Assembly: GCF_002443255.2 (NCBI RefSeq)
Contig: NW_019211455.1
Span: 25,770,479 to 25,834,478 of the forward strand
DNA: 64,000 nucleotides
Origin: Varroa destructor
Lineage: Eukaryota > Arthropoda > Arachnida > Mesostigmata > Varroidae
Direction: 5' to 3'
Below, piece by piece: positions 40,545 to 52,559 of the stretch. Position 1 is the first letter of the stretch. Each line of letters starts with the position of its first letter. The position numbers and the translations under genes were made by a program. The notes beneath the pieces were generated by a model. It ran no database searches. It saw nothing but the letters and a program-made list of their open reading frames with translations, and was not told where the DNA came from.

Positions 40545-40601
40545 CTGTATGGGCTCTGGTTACTGATGCGCGGAGCGCATCAGTAACCAGAGCCCATACA
40601 G
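40545..40601. repeat. Perfect inverted repeat, 27-bp arms, 3-base loop
   Basis: The left arm (40545-40571) begins CTGTATGGGCTCTGGTTACT. The right arm (40575-40601) is its exact complement with only GGA between. The composition is mixed, so this is not a low-complexity effect. Confidence 0.97.
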
Positions 40602-40962
40602 AAGAAGCCCGAGAATTGAATGAGGGAAGTTGGTCGACGTGCCTGCTACAAACATTAAAGTTTCAAGTATCTTTTTTTAAAGGGGACCACGTTTCGATGG
40701 CAATCGTCGGATGTCATAATTTTAGATTTGCTAAATCATCAGTGGGTGTGATACATTCTAGCCCTGTGAATGGCATCAGTCTTGTGTCGATGTCTAGGAT
40801 GCTGACACGTCTGTCAAACAGTCTCATAGATAATAAGAAAATGCTTATTTTAAACATAGAAGCGAGAGAACGTGTAGGCAGACATTGCTGTCCATCGTAG
40901 GATAATCTTTGCGTTGACACAGAATACGCTATAAGAATGCTCAGTATGGGTGGCTCATTCAC

Positions 40963-42885
40963 TTGGCCAAATCTTCGAGCTTCGATACTACGTGATCGCG
41001 TATTTTGTACACCTCTTTTTATGTTACGTTATATTAAAGATAGAGACGGTCTAAGTCATTCGAATAGGAAAGGATTGACGTTTAGGGTATTTCCGGTCAA
41101 CTACGCAGGTTAGAATTATCGTTGCAATCTTACCTTCGAAGTGAACGTTTATCTATGCTCATCATCGGCTGCTACTGGCTTTTTCCTATACAACGAGTTT
41201 TGTTCTACAGCACGAATTTTCCATTGCCTTAACAACATCTTACACAGTTTATCCAAAATCGTCTTAAGAAAAACGAGTAAAAGCGACCGCTGACTCACAA
41301 CTATTTGAATAGAGGCTGATCGGACTGATTGTCTCTATGGTCTATTGTATCTTGGCCGAATATAAGAGATTTTGCTCCCTAAAAAGAGCTAAAAAGACCT
41401 AGGGGCTAAAAGGACCTTACTGTACCGTTCACTTCCCAATAACAAGAGATCAGATTCTACATATATATCACTTCTGTATGTATATAATCACAGAAATGAG
41501 AGCAGTCGTGAATTTGATCAAAAATAAGCTATGGCGTGATTTAAAACTACAAGGAATAGTTTGAAATAGAAGCATGACATATGTCTATATTTTCTGTTTG
41601 CATACTCATAAGATTATTAGCATCACGGGGCATGTCCGAAGCTCTAGATTACATAGAATAAAGGTAGGAGACTTGTTCCTCGACACGGTCAACAATAGTC
41701 TATTGGATAATCGACTCGAATACGCTTTACAAGATCTAAGGAGCTAATCTTTCTAATCGCTAATAGGACACGATGTTAAGTGGAAAAATTAACTCCTAGG
41801 TGTCTAATCAACGTATTTCTGCCCGTGTTCCTTATAAATCATGCCTCCTGTACTAGTAGAGACAAAAAAGAACGAACCAACTGAAGGTCTTTTTCATTAT
41901 GTGACGCTTCATAACACTTCATTATTGATTGTGTATTGATACATATACATATTGTGTGAATGAGAAAACTATTTTCTATCTATGTAACAATAAAATTCGA
42001 CAGCTGAACGCGCAGTTTGTGCGAGACACGCACAAATGATTGCGACTTCCATTGGTGCTATGACAGAAGCAAGTGGACTGTTCCCCTACTGAGACGCTCG
42101 GCTAACTATTGAAGTATTGACATAAACGCCTTCGGAAGAAATTCAAAACTTTGAAAAGCTAAAATCTTTGGGATTTTTATCAACCCTGCGGTCTAATATA
42201 TATATGTATATATATAATAGCTATATGAAGAAATCATCCCTTGAACCAGGTTCATTAGACATGGTCAATTTAGCTACATAGCTGTAAGCGATTCCCTTCC
42301 GAAGGCTTTTTATTCTGTTTGTATTTACAATCCTGTCTTCAAAGGTGGGAAGAAAAGACAGATGCAAGGCGATATATATTGCACGCATATTCAGTTTTTG
42401 TTCTTGAGGACTAACCGGCCTCGTAACGTAAAGCATGAGTCATTTTTGCCTAGTCTAACGTCTAGTCTGGCGTGAGTAAGCTTGTGCCTAGTGAATCAAA
42501 GAGTTCCAACTCGTTGTTTGCTCGACGCCTAAAGGTGTTTCGACTCGCATGTCCGATACCGCCATTAAGGACTTGGTCGACAATTACACATCTGTCACAA
42601 TTTCGAATCTAGTGACATCGATGCATTTCTTTTATCCACCTTATTCTACAGCATTTCGAAGCAAGTGGCCATTATGATTATTATTCGAGGCGATTTTGGC
42701 TGATTCAGCGGTGGAACTAGATGACATATTCGTGAAATAGGGAAGCGCGGGCAGCAGAATAGAAAATCTACAGTGCAGATACGCGTGGGATTAAAAAGGG
42801 TTCACTCGAATTTACGCTACACTTGTTTGTTAAGCTTTCTGTATCTATCGATGTCGTCATTAATCTCTGTTTCTCATCGTTCTAG
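40963..42885. other. Region upstream of copy A
   Basis: Isolated acceptor-like sites precede short open stretches, for example GTTTTGTTCTACAG near 41222 and CACCTTATTCTACAG near 42650 (then HFEASGHYDYYSRRFWLIQR). These could be earlier exons of the membrane-protein gene, but they could not be chained. Confidence 0.25.
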
Positions 42886-42941
42886 AAATGACTCTTGTAA
42901 CGAACTGTTTGATGCCTGTGTGCTGGTCGTTTTCAACAGGG
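42886..42941 (+). CDS. Copy A candidate exon (Cys-rich, possibly EGF-like)
   Basis: Acceptor CATCGTTCTAG, then NDSCNELFDACVLVVFNR. A phase 1 donor (AGGG/GTATAT) fits the next exon. The frame stays open beyond it to 43090, as GICICEVQSGRASC, giving Cys spacing x6, x9, x1, x8 like the later cysteines of an EGF module. The true exon may therefore be longer. Confidence 0.3.
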
Positions 42942-45900
42942 GTATATGCATTTGTGAAGTCCAAAGCGGACGTGCGTCGTGCTCGGTTTTCGACATACCT
43001 GTTTTTTTAGTAGTCGACCACTTCGGAGATAGACCGGCGATGTTTCACTTAATAGTCGCCATTTACGTTACTGTTACAGGAATTATATAGGACGTACGTC
43101 GTTATAAGGTTCGCGAGAGAATCTCTGTGAAAACCGAGAAATCAAATTGCCGGAATTTCCCTCTCGTGACGAAACCTAATTTGGTAGCTATTGACATAGA
43201 TTTCGTGTTTAAATGCGGGTTTGTATGCGCCAACTCGCATATAGACACAACACGTGCGTCAATAAAGATTTGATGTTCTTGCTAGTTACTGAGAAAGCTA
43301 ACTAAAGCTTAAAGAAACTTATCTAGAAATCGCCAGTTTCATTGCATAAGCGATTTTAAAATGTCTGTGAAGTAAACCAGCCATATCATTGGTGAGCTGT
43401 TACCTAATTATGTATGGAAATCAGCTTCGCCGCAAGGTAAAATCTCTATTTTAGATTATATTTAAGCTTAAAGTCATAGGTCTTTAATCATCCATCTTAA
43501 AAATCTAGATATTGTGCTGCGTTTTAGCTCACGGAACAAATGCACGCTTTTCAATATAGATTGTCTTAGATGGGCAGCGTGCTATATTTCCTACAGCTGT
43601 GTTTCAATTCAAAGTGCACTTTGATACGGTCTACAAGGTACTTTCAATATAGCTCTTTGCTAAAGTTAATGTCAGGTTTATTGAAATCAATGCATGAATA
43701 ATGTATTTGCTTTTCGTTAAAGGAAGTTTTTTACTATTTTTCGCTGAGCTATTTTTGCTACCGATTTATTTATTTTTCTGACTAAAATATTTTAGGTGTG
43801 GCATTTAAGAAGTTGTCCGGCCTTTAAGGACCTCTGCACTATCAAGTGTACGGTTTCCATGTGCCAGTGATAGGAGCAAAGTCTGGAATATAGGGCATAT
43901 GCAAACAGAACTTCCATTTGATCTCTTCCAAGACGACATTCACAATGTTTGTTTTGTCTGTCTATTATTTTCTGCTTAGTAGCCTTGCTGACTGAATACA
44001 ACTGGACCGTATACAGATCGGCCTGTTGGCCGTCTTGTTCCTATTAAGCATTTCCAAGTATAAAGGTCCAACAGTATAAGCTTACTATACGCGGCGCTAA
44101 TCTAATTCACAACGGACAGCCGGTTGAAATTCAGGACTCAAACACTGAGCGTCAGCTTGACGTTACCATAGTGTACCTTGTCTGCACCGGTTCAACAGGA
44201 CGTGTACAACAGTCCCGTGCTAGCAGTCACTAATTATATTACTGTGGGACACTCTATTGAAATATTAACCTATTAGCTGATATGAACCTATCCAATTGAT
44301 GGATTTAATAAAGCAATGGTAACATCGGTATAGAACAAACACGTAGAATGTATCCTTTCGGAAAGGATAATAAAATGATCGATGCATGTTCAACTCTCGA
44401 TTTCAGACATGAGCATTGTAGTAACATCGTAAGAGGATGCACCCATTTGCACTTTTTTTTGCCATTTGGGCAGCTTCTGGTCGCGCAGAGGAAGTCGGTG
44501 CGGCCATTAACGCAAAATGCAGAGGTATTATGGTGAAGCCAACGCTTGCTACATTATGTCTTCGTTTATAGTGGAGTTTGCCTTCGAAGATAGAAGCCTG
44601 TATATCTGGGCCCTGTTACATAGAACTATTGTTCCTTACGTGTAAAAAGACCAAATGCCTTCGCGCAAATACGCAGTATGAATTTTATAAATACGATAAG
44701 ATAACAACATGACTAAGGCTTTGGACGTTCCGACTTTACATCAAGTATATGTATATGCAATGCAATAATGTCGATTTTCTTGGTATTGAATTTACCATGT
44801 TATCTAACTTGTTCGCAGAATTAGGGCCTTATCATAGTTTTTTCTCAAAGCCCGTGGTGACTCTGTTCGTGAACAAGACGGCTGAATGCTTTAAATGTCC
44901 GGGTAACTCGAAAGCCTTGCCACAAATTGCGTGTAAGGGCAACCAGGAACTGTGCCAGAAGCCAAGCAATTCGATACTCAAAACCACCTGTATCTTAAAA
45001 GGTAACAAAGTTAATATTAAATAAATACCGATGATGCATGATATGTAGCATGGCATATTTATAGAATTTACTAAACTAACCCAGGGGCTTCGTCTCGCGC
45101 TTATTTCGTCTTCGGTGGAATTAGCTTATCTGATTCATTAATGCCCATACTGGATCGATAATAAATTATAGCTCATGAACAGCACCAGTAATTGCCCCTG
45201 TACAATTAATTGTACAGGTCTACCGCTTTCATTGGGTAGTTAACATTGCTTGGGCACAATAATGACCCTATTCTAATATCAACGTCTCCAATTGGTGTTA
45301 CATTCAATGTAGCATCGATTTGGGACGTACACGATTACAGTTATGAGATTACTTCTCTGTTTCAGTGATTTCGTTACGTTGGAACGGTTGCTACCCTATT
45401 TTATTGATTGGTTACATCCAATAACTCTAGTTAGCGCACCATACCAATGCCGTTACCCCATTTGCCATTCCTTATTACAGCGTTCTAATAACCTTCCTAC
45501 TGCATGTGTCTAGCTTGCAGAAATAACAACTTTAAAATTGTAAGCTAAAGCAAATCTTTCGTTCCTTGCATATGTACAGATAACGTCCGCTCTCGCATGT
45601 GGATCTTAATTACCCAAACGCTAGGTCAGGCGCGGCCCTATTAAGTAGCCATCATCCTGTAATTGTCTCTTGCAGTCATTTACCCTCCCTTGTTGAGCCG
45701 ATTTCGTACTTTCGATACTCGGTTGTACTTATCTTATTCTCCCATTGTAATTATTCTGTTTTCCAAGTTTCTTAATAACTTAATAAGCTAGATATTTTTA
45801 ACCGTGTTTTTAAAAGTTACCATTTTACACCTCAATGGCAACAATATGAAAATCTTTATTTCGAAAATTCATTTTTGCGCCCCCTCCGGGTAGTCTAACT

Positions 45901-47819
45901 CTCCAAGACAAAGCTTTCCGTAACATCCTCCCAAGTCTACCCAACAAATCGCCCAGAATAGTAAAAAAAATTAAACGTAATTAGTAAAGCAAGAAGTTAC
46001 GACTTGAAGGAAATATCCAACCTAGTAGCAAAATCTAAAGCGTAATAGTGAAACCCAGGTTGTCCCAGAATCGAACTCAACCTGCCCGCAAAGATCAGAT
46101 CAAGACAACCACCTTAAAGGAGCAGATCAATATAAAACTAAACAGACACAGACTTCCACTGGTATGTACATACATTGATAGAAGTACATTTTGCAAGTTG
46201 TAATTATATCGTATTAATACCCAAAACTCTAAATTTAACATATTAGGTTTTGAAGGCATCGGAATAAAATAAATAAGTCTAGTAAAAGTTTTCCAGAAAG
46301 TATAATGGCAATGAAAGCGAAGTAGATAGGCAGATAGCACTAACTTGTTAGGACAACCACCGATGCAGGCCCAGGGAAGGAACGACGTATGAATTTAGTA
46401 AATGAAAAATGCTGACTGACATCCCACGGTGCCATGTCGAATACCTAAATGTAAATCTTTCTTTAAAAAAATAGATACCGTAATAATAATAGTAATGATA
46501 AAAGATTAAGACCGTAAAGATAATGGTAATTCCCCATGCTTACTATGCTTACAGAGATTCTGCCAATACCTCACTTCGATTGCGCGTTTGAAAACCAGTA
46601 TGGATACGTGAAAACAGCAGGCTACGAACTCAAATTCGAGCGGTTCGAGAACAATACCCGCTGCATTCTTAATGGTACGCATCAAGCGTGTATCACCTGT
46701 AACATTACGTCTAGTCGACGCAAACGCATTTTACGTCACCGTTTTTGCCTTCGTTTTGCAAACTTTTAGTTATAACAACAAATAGTATTAAGTGTAGCAA
46801 GTGAAACGTTCAAAAACAAATTAGGTCTTGGTCTAATCTAGATACTACGTGACGGTGTACTTATCTTGTTTAAGAAATAATCACTAGAAATTCTAACGAT
46901 TTATTACTAGAAACCTATCTGTTGAGTATTAGTAAACAAAAGAAACTGAATGGTAAGAGACGCATAGATTAAGCAATAATATTTTGAAAACGAAAGCTAG
47001 GGTATTACCCTGGATTCAAAGGCTAATTCCAACGAATTTTAGAAGTCAGCTGAGTGAGACAGTTTTATATCGCACCTTTGTACTTAAATTACTAGACATC
47101 ATCTTAGCAGCAGTAAAAAAGTTCATTAAATAGATCCTTGGTTATTTCTAATAAGACAGGAATCATTCTTAGTCTATTATATAATATAGTATAAAAATAA
47201 CTGGTGCAATGTCTACCATATTGTGAAGCGTGCTGTAAATAGCCCAAAGCAACGGTTTCAAGGCTGTCTTTAATACATTTAAGACTTGGATATAGATTGA
47301 AAGCTGTTGAATACACCGGAAGCATTCTATTTACCTAAGACTTGTAAGCATCCTTTGACGAGCCTTAGGAATAGCAAATGAGATAAAAATGGTCATTTAT
47401 ATAGTAACAACAACGACAGTAATTGGGTTAATGCTCAAGAAGTTAACCATTCTGAAGACTGCTTATTACAGCGGAATGGTCCGATAGTGACTGGAAAACC
47501 TGACAGCCAAGTATTTACCTACAGGATCATACCTTTGAAAAACCTATTTCATTAATCAAAATATAAACAGCTGACTTTCATGTGCAATGAGGTAACATTC
47601 TTTTGCATATATGTATTCAATATAGATTCATACTACGTGTGGTACACGATGGACTTTGGCAGACACGACTATTGGCTCATCCTAAAAAGTGTAAACCTTG
47701 GCCTAACTGCAACGGCCTTCACCATTCTTCTTGCGCTATGCTGCTATCTGCACTGGAATCGTAGAAAACCGAGGGAAGAACGCCTTATGTACACGCCTTC
47801 TCCTAGGGGACCCTACTAG
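42886..47819 (+). CDS. Unrecognised cysteine-rich type I membrane protein, copy A (5' end incomplete)
   Basis: The exon chain 42886-42941, 43597-43637, 43796-43866, 44059-44201 (or -44225), 44474-44524, 44819-45001, 46555-46674 and 47626-47819 joins with matching phases at every junction. The product has cysteine-rich extracellular segments, possible N-glycosylation sites (NKT, NNT), a stretch LTIRGANLIHNGQPVEI that loosely recalls an IPT/Ig-like strand, then one membrane helix (about LGLTATAFTILLALCCYL). A basic stop-transfer HWNRRKPREER and a short tail ending SPRGPY follow. An AATAAA lies about 200 bases past the stop. The last four exons and their introns have a diverged second copy at 52.7-55.1 kb, which supports them. 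The N-terminus and signal peptide were not located. No family is recognised, so it is a surface protein by inference only. Confidence 0.5.
43597..43637 (+). CDS. Copy A candidate exon
   Basis: A 41-base exon between acceptor TATATTTCCTACAG and donor ACAAG/GTACTT, reading VFQFKVHFDTVYK. Entry phase 1 and exit phase 0 match both neighbours. Confidence 0.35.
43796..43866 (+). CDS. Copy A candidate exon (Cys-rich)
   Basis: A strong T-rich acceptor (ACTAAAATATTTTAG), then VWHLRSCPAFKDLCTIKC and TVSMC. Four cysteines fall in 19 residues. The donor CCA/GTGATA lies just before an in-frame TGA. Confidence 0.4.
44059..44201 (+). CDS. Copy A candidate exon (Ig/IPT-like strand pattern)
   Basis: Reads IKVQQYKLTIRGANLIHNGQ, then PVEIQDSNTERQLDVTIVYL and VCTGST. 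Phase 2 entry matches the preceding exon. Two phase-1 donors are possible (44201 or 44225), neither strong. A diverged match lies near 52575-52620 (DITI in place of DVTI). Confidence 0.4.
44474..44524 (+). CDS. Copy A exon
   Basis: A 51-base exon from CATTTGGGCAG to GCAGAG/GTATTA, reading SGRAEEVGAAINAKCR between phase 1 junctions. The acceptor and body are recognisable in copy B near 52735. Confidence 0.45.
44819..45001 (+). CDS. Copy A exon (Cys-rich ectodomain)
   Basis: Reads ELGPYHSFFSKPVVTLFVNK, TAECFKCPGNSKALPQIACK and GNQELCQKPSNSILKTTCIL. Six cysteines including a CxxC. The donor is AAAAG/GTAACA. Copy B conserves the pattern (CPSDLKNLSEIACTGNKK) before its stop, which supports the reading frame. 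Confidence 0.55.
45197..45218. repeat. 22-bp perfect palindrome
   Basis: CCTGTACAATT followed directly by its complement, inside the copy A intron. Confidence 0.95.
46555..46674 (+). CDS. Copy A exon (juxtamembrane ectodomain)
   Basis: After TATGCTTACAG it reads EILPIPHFDCAFENQYGYVK, then TAGYELKFERFENNTRCILN. The ENQYG..YELKFER segment is matched by TNQYGPKYTAKYEKNRW in copy B. The donor AATG/GTACGC gives the phase needed for the last exon. A longer form or a further small exon (an acceptor lies near 47471) is possible. Confidence 0.5.
47626..47819 (+). CDS. Copy A last exon (transmembrane helix and tail)
   Basis: After TGTATTCAATATAG it reads YYVWYTMDFGRHDYWLILKS, then the hydrophobic NLGLTATAFTILLALCCYL, the basic HWNRRKPREERLMYT, and SPRGPY stop. 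This is a classic single-pass membrane anchor with a short cytoplasmic tail. Confidence 0.55.
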
Positions 47820-48047
47820 ATAGAATTTAAGCTAAAGCGAATCTGAATACGAGGCAATCGGCAATGCTTCAGTGAGAATCGTTACCTTATGATGACGCAA
47901 TCGTAAACAATTATACTGGTTGGACGCGATCAGCTCATTCTATCGACCGGGTAGCGCGTCCACAATTTGTGCCTACAATAATTATGTTATTCTCAGGTCT
48001 ACTATATAACAATATAATAAAATATTTTCAAAATATCCGTTGAACTG

Positions 48048-48370
48048 TTACTTTGCCGGGCGTTTTTTCGTGTAGGTATCAGGCTTTAGTAGCTCACAAT
48101 TAGCTACAAAATATTCCAACATCCTACTGTTTGATTTGTATTTAGCCAGCGTTTCACTCAACGACCCTTTCTTTATGAATAGGTTAGTTAGCGTCGACCG
48201 CCCTCGAGTACGTTGGGTGCTCCATTTTCTATCCAAACTGAATCAAGAATATTAACGGCTGTCGATACTAGTACCGCAACTGCTGGAAATAGTAGAAGCA
48301 ATAAGGCATATGTTATTGGAGCAAACCATTTAGCGTAAAATGGTTGAAACGCCCATGATCCGAGAAACAA
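48048..48370 (-). pseudogene. Frameshifted fragment of a membrane protein
   Basis: Two open frames overlap and read like one protein broken by a shift near 48225. The upstream frame gives SWAFQPFYAKWFAPITYALL with a hydrophobic helix running to STAVNILDSVW. The downstream frame gives DRKWSTQRTRGRSTLTNLFI, then SLSETLAKYKSNSRMLEYFV and KPDTYTKKRPAK stop. No splice sites with a realistic intron length connect them. No acceptor precedes the upstream frame, although a possible exon (SVPPSSPFETACEETM) lies near 48480-48530. The family is unknown. A sequencing error at the shift would make it an intact gene. Confidence 0.35.
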
Positions 48371-48557
48371 AACAAAATGTTATACGTTTCTTTCGTATAA
48401 TTTTTCTTTTTTCAGTAACTAATTTGTATACACATATATACATAAATGTGTGCGTACATTGTTTCTTCGCAAGCCGTTTCAAATGGAGAACTCGGCGGAA
48501 CTGAGCTAAGTGAAGCAATGTGGTTGTAAGATCCAAAAGGACTCTGTCAAAGCTCAC

Positions 48558-51500
48558 AGATGCATCTGGCCAAAAGATTAGGCTAAAGCACTGAAACTTT
48601 TATTTATGTAAAGGCTAAAAACTATTGCTGTAAAGCATCTTATAATGTTTAATTAGTCCGCTCTTGTTTTTAGGTCATGGGTTTTTTGTTGAAAATAACG
48701 TCGTATTAGACTTAAATAGTCTTTCTGTTCAAGCTATATATATTACATAGGCTTGGTTCTGTTATCTTAGGCGAGCCAAAATGAAGTCGCCCGTTTCCTT
48801 CGGAAGACACTCTGCAAATTTGTAAGGTGCTCACGGAAAAGTTCTAAATCGTCAAAACGCTAAATCTTGGGAAGCTTCTGTTTTCGTCTCACAACAGAAA
48901 TATCCGTTGATACTAGCCAAGGTCGTTATATATGAGCAATTTATGCGTAATTCCCCGACAAATTTAGAACCCTGTTCCCAACTGTGGTAAAAAACCACAT
49001 CATTGTCATAACATAACAGTGATGTGGTCTTTTTTCTTAAATGTTATTTTCCAGAACCATGAAACTGCGGATCCAAATCTTATTCTTATTAAATGGAACT
49101 GTCGTTAATGGATTGACCTTGCGTGAGGCAAGACATGAAAACAACGAAAGCTGAGCAAAAGTGGACAACATCATAAATGGCCTGTGGGATTTTTTTAAAT
49201 TGAAAACTTCACCTATTTTTCGACGATTTTAACTCATTAGGGTCACATCAAAGAGTAACGCCTCCCTTGAGGGTAGACAGAACAAAGTATACCCTCAATG
49301 GAACTAACGCTCCAGCAAGTGTGGCGATACCGAATAGAGAATCCTTGGGGAGAACGTTATTAAGAAATAAAAGTGTCGCACGGTGTTTGTTCATTCGGAA
49401 TCGGAGGAGTGGGAATCTTGCAAAACTATAGAAATGAAAATATGAAAAACATAGAATTTACTGCAGCTATTTATGTATAGATACTTAACAAGCTTTTGTC
49501 ACGTTTGTAGTAGGCTAATCGATATGAAGGCAGCGAAAGAGCTGCGTGACCTTTCAGTGACGAATTCAGCTATTTCTGTCTATATGTAAATGTTCTTCTT
49601 TCTAATTAAATTTCATTAGTTAATAATTCAATTTCTAATTACTGGTGACTGAAATTGAAAACAAGTCGGTTACTAACAGGTTACTGTGTACATTTGATTG
49701 ATTTGACCAGGGGTGTACATTGGCATGTTCCTAAGTATGGTAGAGACTAGTGCTTAAAAGAGGAAATATCAACCCAAGTGCCTACGTGGTGGCGAATTCC
49801 CTATGGGAAACGCGAGCTAAAGTATACTTTTTACATTAACATGTGCAAACGCTTAAAATGACCGCCGAAGTTTTTCTATAACCGTGTAGCTTCAAGCAGT
49901 TAAAACGTTTTGTTGATCGATCATTGAAAGTGTGAGTTTTCGAGGCCTGAAAGTGATATCCGGCAGAGCTTCAAATTTGAATAACGGTTTCCTACAATTA
50001 TAGGTATCACACCTGACAAAAATAGATTAGTGACCACCCATAGCCTAAATGGAGTTATTGTCATTACGCAGCTATTCTCATTAGATCTCATCGATGTTGC
50101 CCGAAATAAAATTTCTTTTGTCCACGTTATTTTACGGTATCCCCTCAATGCAATAACACGCTTAGCTTAGAAACCTTGTCATGGGGCAAGTGAATATTAT
50201 TATTGCAAGATATTTTTGATGGTTCAGCTCTGGAACTGTGTGATACACCTTTGACAATGAGGAAATGAGGTAGCAGGGTAAAAAACAAATGAGTGAGCGT
50301 TTGCGTTGGGGTTAAAGATGGTTCACTTGCACAGACGTAGTGCTGGCTTGTTGAGCGTTCTAAATTAACCGGCGTCCTTCATTAGTTTTTTACACTCGTG
50401 GTGAACGGCTCGTGGGGACTTTTCACCTATAACGAAATTCTGTTCGGCAGTTTGCGCACCCCGAAAACCGTCATTTGAGTGCATTAGTGCACATATAAGC
50501 CGAATGCGAGTCAATAATGGAAGATTTTATATTGTTACAAATTATTTCCTTTAGATCAGGCAGGCACATTACCTACTTTACGACTCCCATACTCAGAGCC
50601 TCAAGGGCGGAAACAGTTGATGATTTTTAACCGAGGTTTAGGTGAAGGAAAAATTTTTGTTCCGTTGCATAGGCGGTCCTAAATTTGCTGCGAAAGCTAC
50701 AGATTGTACCTATAACGTAACCTCTTATTCTAACTATAGATGGAATTTCGTTTCGCCAAAAGGCAGAATCTTAGATCAGATCAGAAAATTGAATCATAAA
50801 CATTTCTGAAATTTACCTGAAAACTCTATACACTATGGTCCTTACAAACACGGAGAAATAGATATACTTTTTTAAACTTGAATTACCTTAGCTAGGAAGT
50901 GTGTGATCCTTTATTTAAAGTTTACGTGAGCTCATTTCTTAAATATAGCTTTTTAACGAACATGAATGCAAATGCTAAATTTGAATGAAGTAAATGCAGC
51001 AGTTTAGATTTAGTGCAGATTTCAGATCTTATTATAGAAATGAAAATACAATATAACATATATAAATTATATATAAATAGTTTTGATCACAGTATGTCAC
51101 GATGATCACCTAGAATTAAAAACTTTTAAAACAACATTTGTAAACAATGACTGATCGGGGCGATAAATTTAAAGGCAGTTCATGCATAAGCAGCATATTT
51201 GCTTTTCTCTAAAAGTGGATCTTGAATTATTTTCTATTGATTCGGCTAAAATTTGTAAAAGTAACAACAATTTTTATGGAGATTATTAACTTATTTATAT
51301 TTAATTTTTTGGAATTTGTGGCACTTATATACTTTAGTTTTACATAACAGGGGGTTTTCAATAGACAAAAGCCATTCGCACAGCTAGCCAACATGGCTGT
51401 GCTAGGACTGCATCTTTGTGCAGTGTGTGTGTTTGGTGCAGAGATAATACGCACCTTTTCTCAAAGAGCCTGTTTACCCTTTACCTATTCTCTGTTTACT

Positions 51501-52559
51501 TCCATATGCCATTCAAAAGCGTCCTCTCTACAAGCCCACCATAAGTTCTTTCTATGCTGAACGGTACATTATTTTGAGTTTATTTATCCTCGAAGGAAAA
51601 CGACCAGCACCTTATGAATGAAGAAGATGACCTGTAATGGTATTGTTATCATCAAGCGTCTTGAATCTATGTAGTTTTATGAAACTTTAAAAGTCTAGGT
51701 GCCTTACAATCTACACAAAAGGCCGAAGAAAATACGGACTCCCCAATGTGTTTCGACATGTCTCCAGGCACTGGAAAATTCCAGGTCACTATAAAAGATT
51801 CTTTCACCGGAAGATTTCGAACGAAAACAAAATAACTTAGAAGAAAATATGTATGACTCAATTACTTTGAATCAACGCGGCCATGCAACGGAAAAAACTT
51901 CACACAGAACTCCAGACCATTATTTTCCACAGTGATGCCAGACAACACGTTACAAAGGCCGTCCTGCACAAATTTGAGTAAGAAGTTCTTTTGCGACTAC
52001 CATGTTTCAGAAATCTCGCGCCATGAATTACTACCTTCCCAGATCGCTGGAAAATAAAATTAGAGCAACGCATTGAGCAATGAAGAAGATCTCAAGAACT
52101 AACAGAATAAATTCTACAATACCAAACCTGAACACATTTAGTATGTCGGGATCAAAATGGGTTGAAGGATGAAAGAAGGTCGTAGAAAGTGACAGCGACT
52201 AAATAATAAATTAGTTTATTATTACAACGTGATGAAAATGCTCTGCCTTTTTAATTATTTAAAAAACTGACGTTATAATGTTATAATACAGCATAATATT
52301 ATACATCACGTATACAGCAGTTGATAGAACTAATTTATTGCGCAACGAATTAAAGTTATCCTTCCAACAATAAGCACAGCTTTAACAAAAACTGGCGTTA
52401 TCATCCATCAATTAAACAGGATGTATCGCAATCGGGATCATTGATTACTCCATGGAAACACTAGACACTGGACATGGAAACTCCATGGAGCATTAAAATG
52501 CTAATACAATAAAACTTTAACTTAACAGGTATTTTTGTAGCCGACGATAAACGTGGGAA
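48558..52559. other. AT-rich DNA between copies A and B
   Basis: No supported exon. One inverted repeat is listed separately. Confidence 0.5.
48988..49034. repeat. Inverted repeat with A/T-rich ends
   Basis: ACCACATCA (48994) pairs with TGATGTGGT (49020), extended by A6 and T6 past a single bulge. In a bacterium it would look like a terminator; here it is just a foldback. Confidence 0.75.

Noticed and set aside
46030..46095. tRNA-like or SINE-like B box (GTTCGATTC) on the minus strand
   Set aside because: The acceptor-like pairing spans too short a distance and no T-stem or D-arm forms properly.
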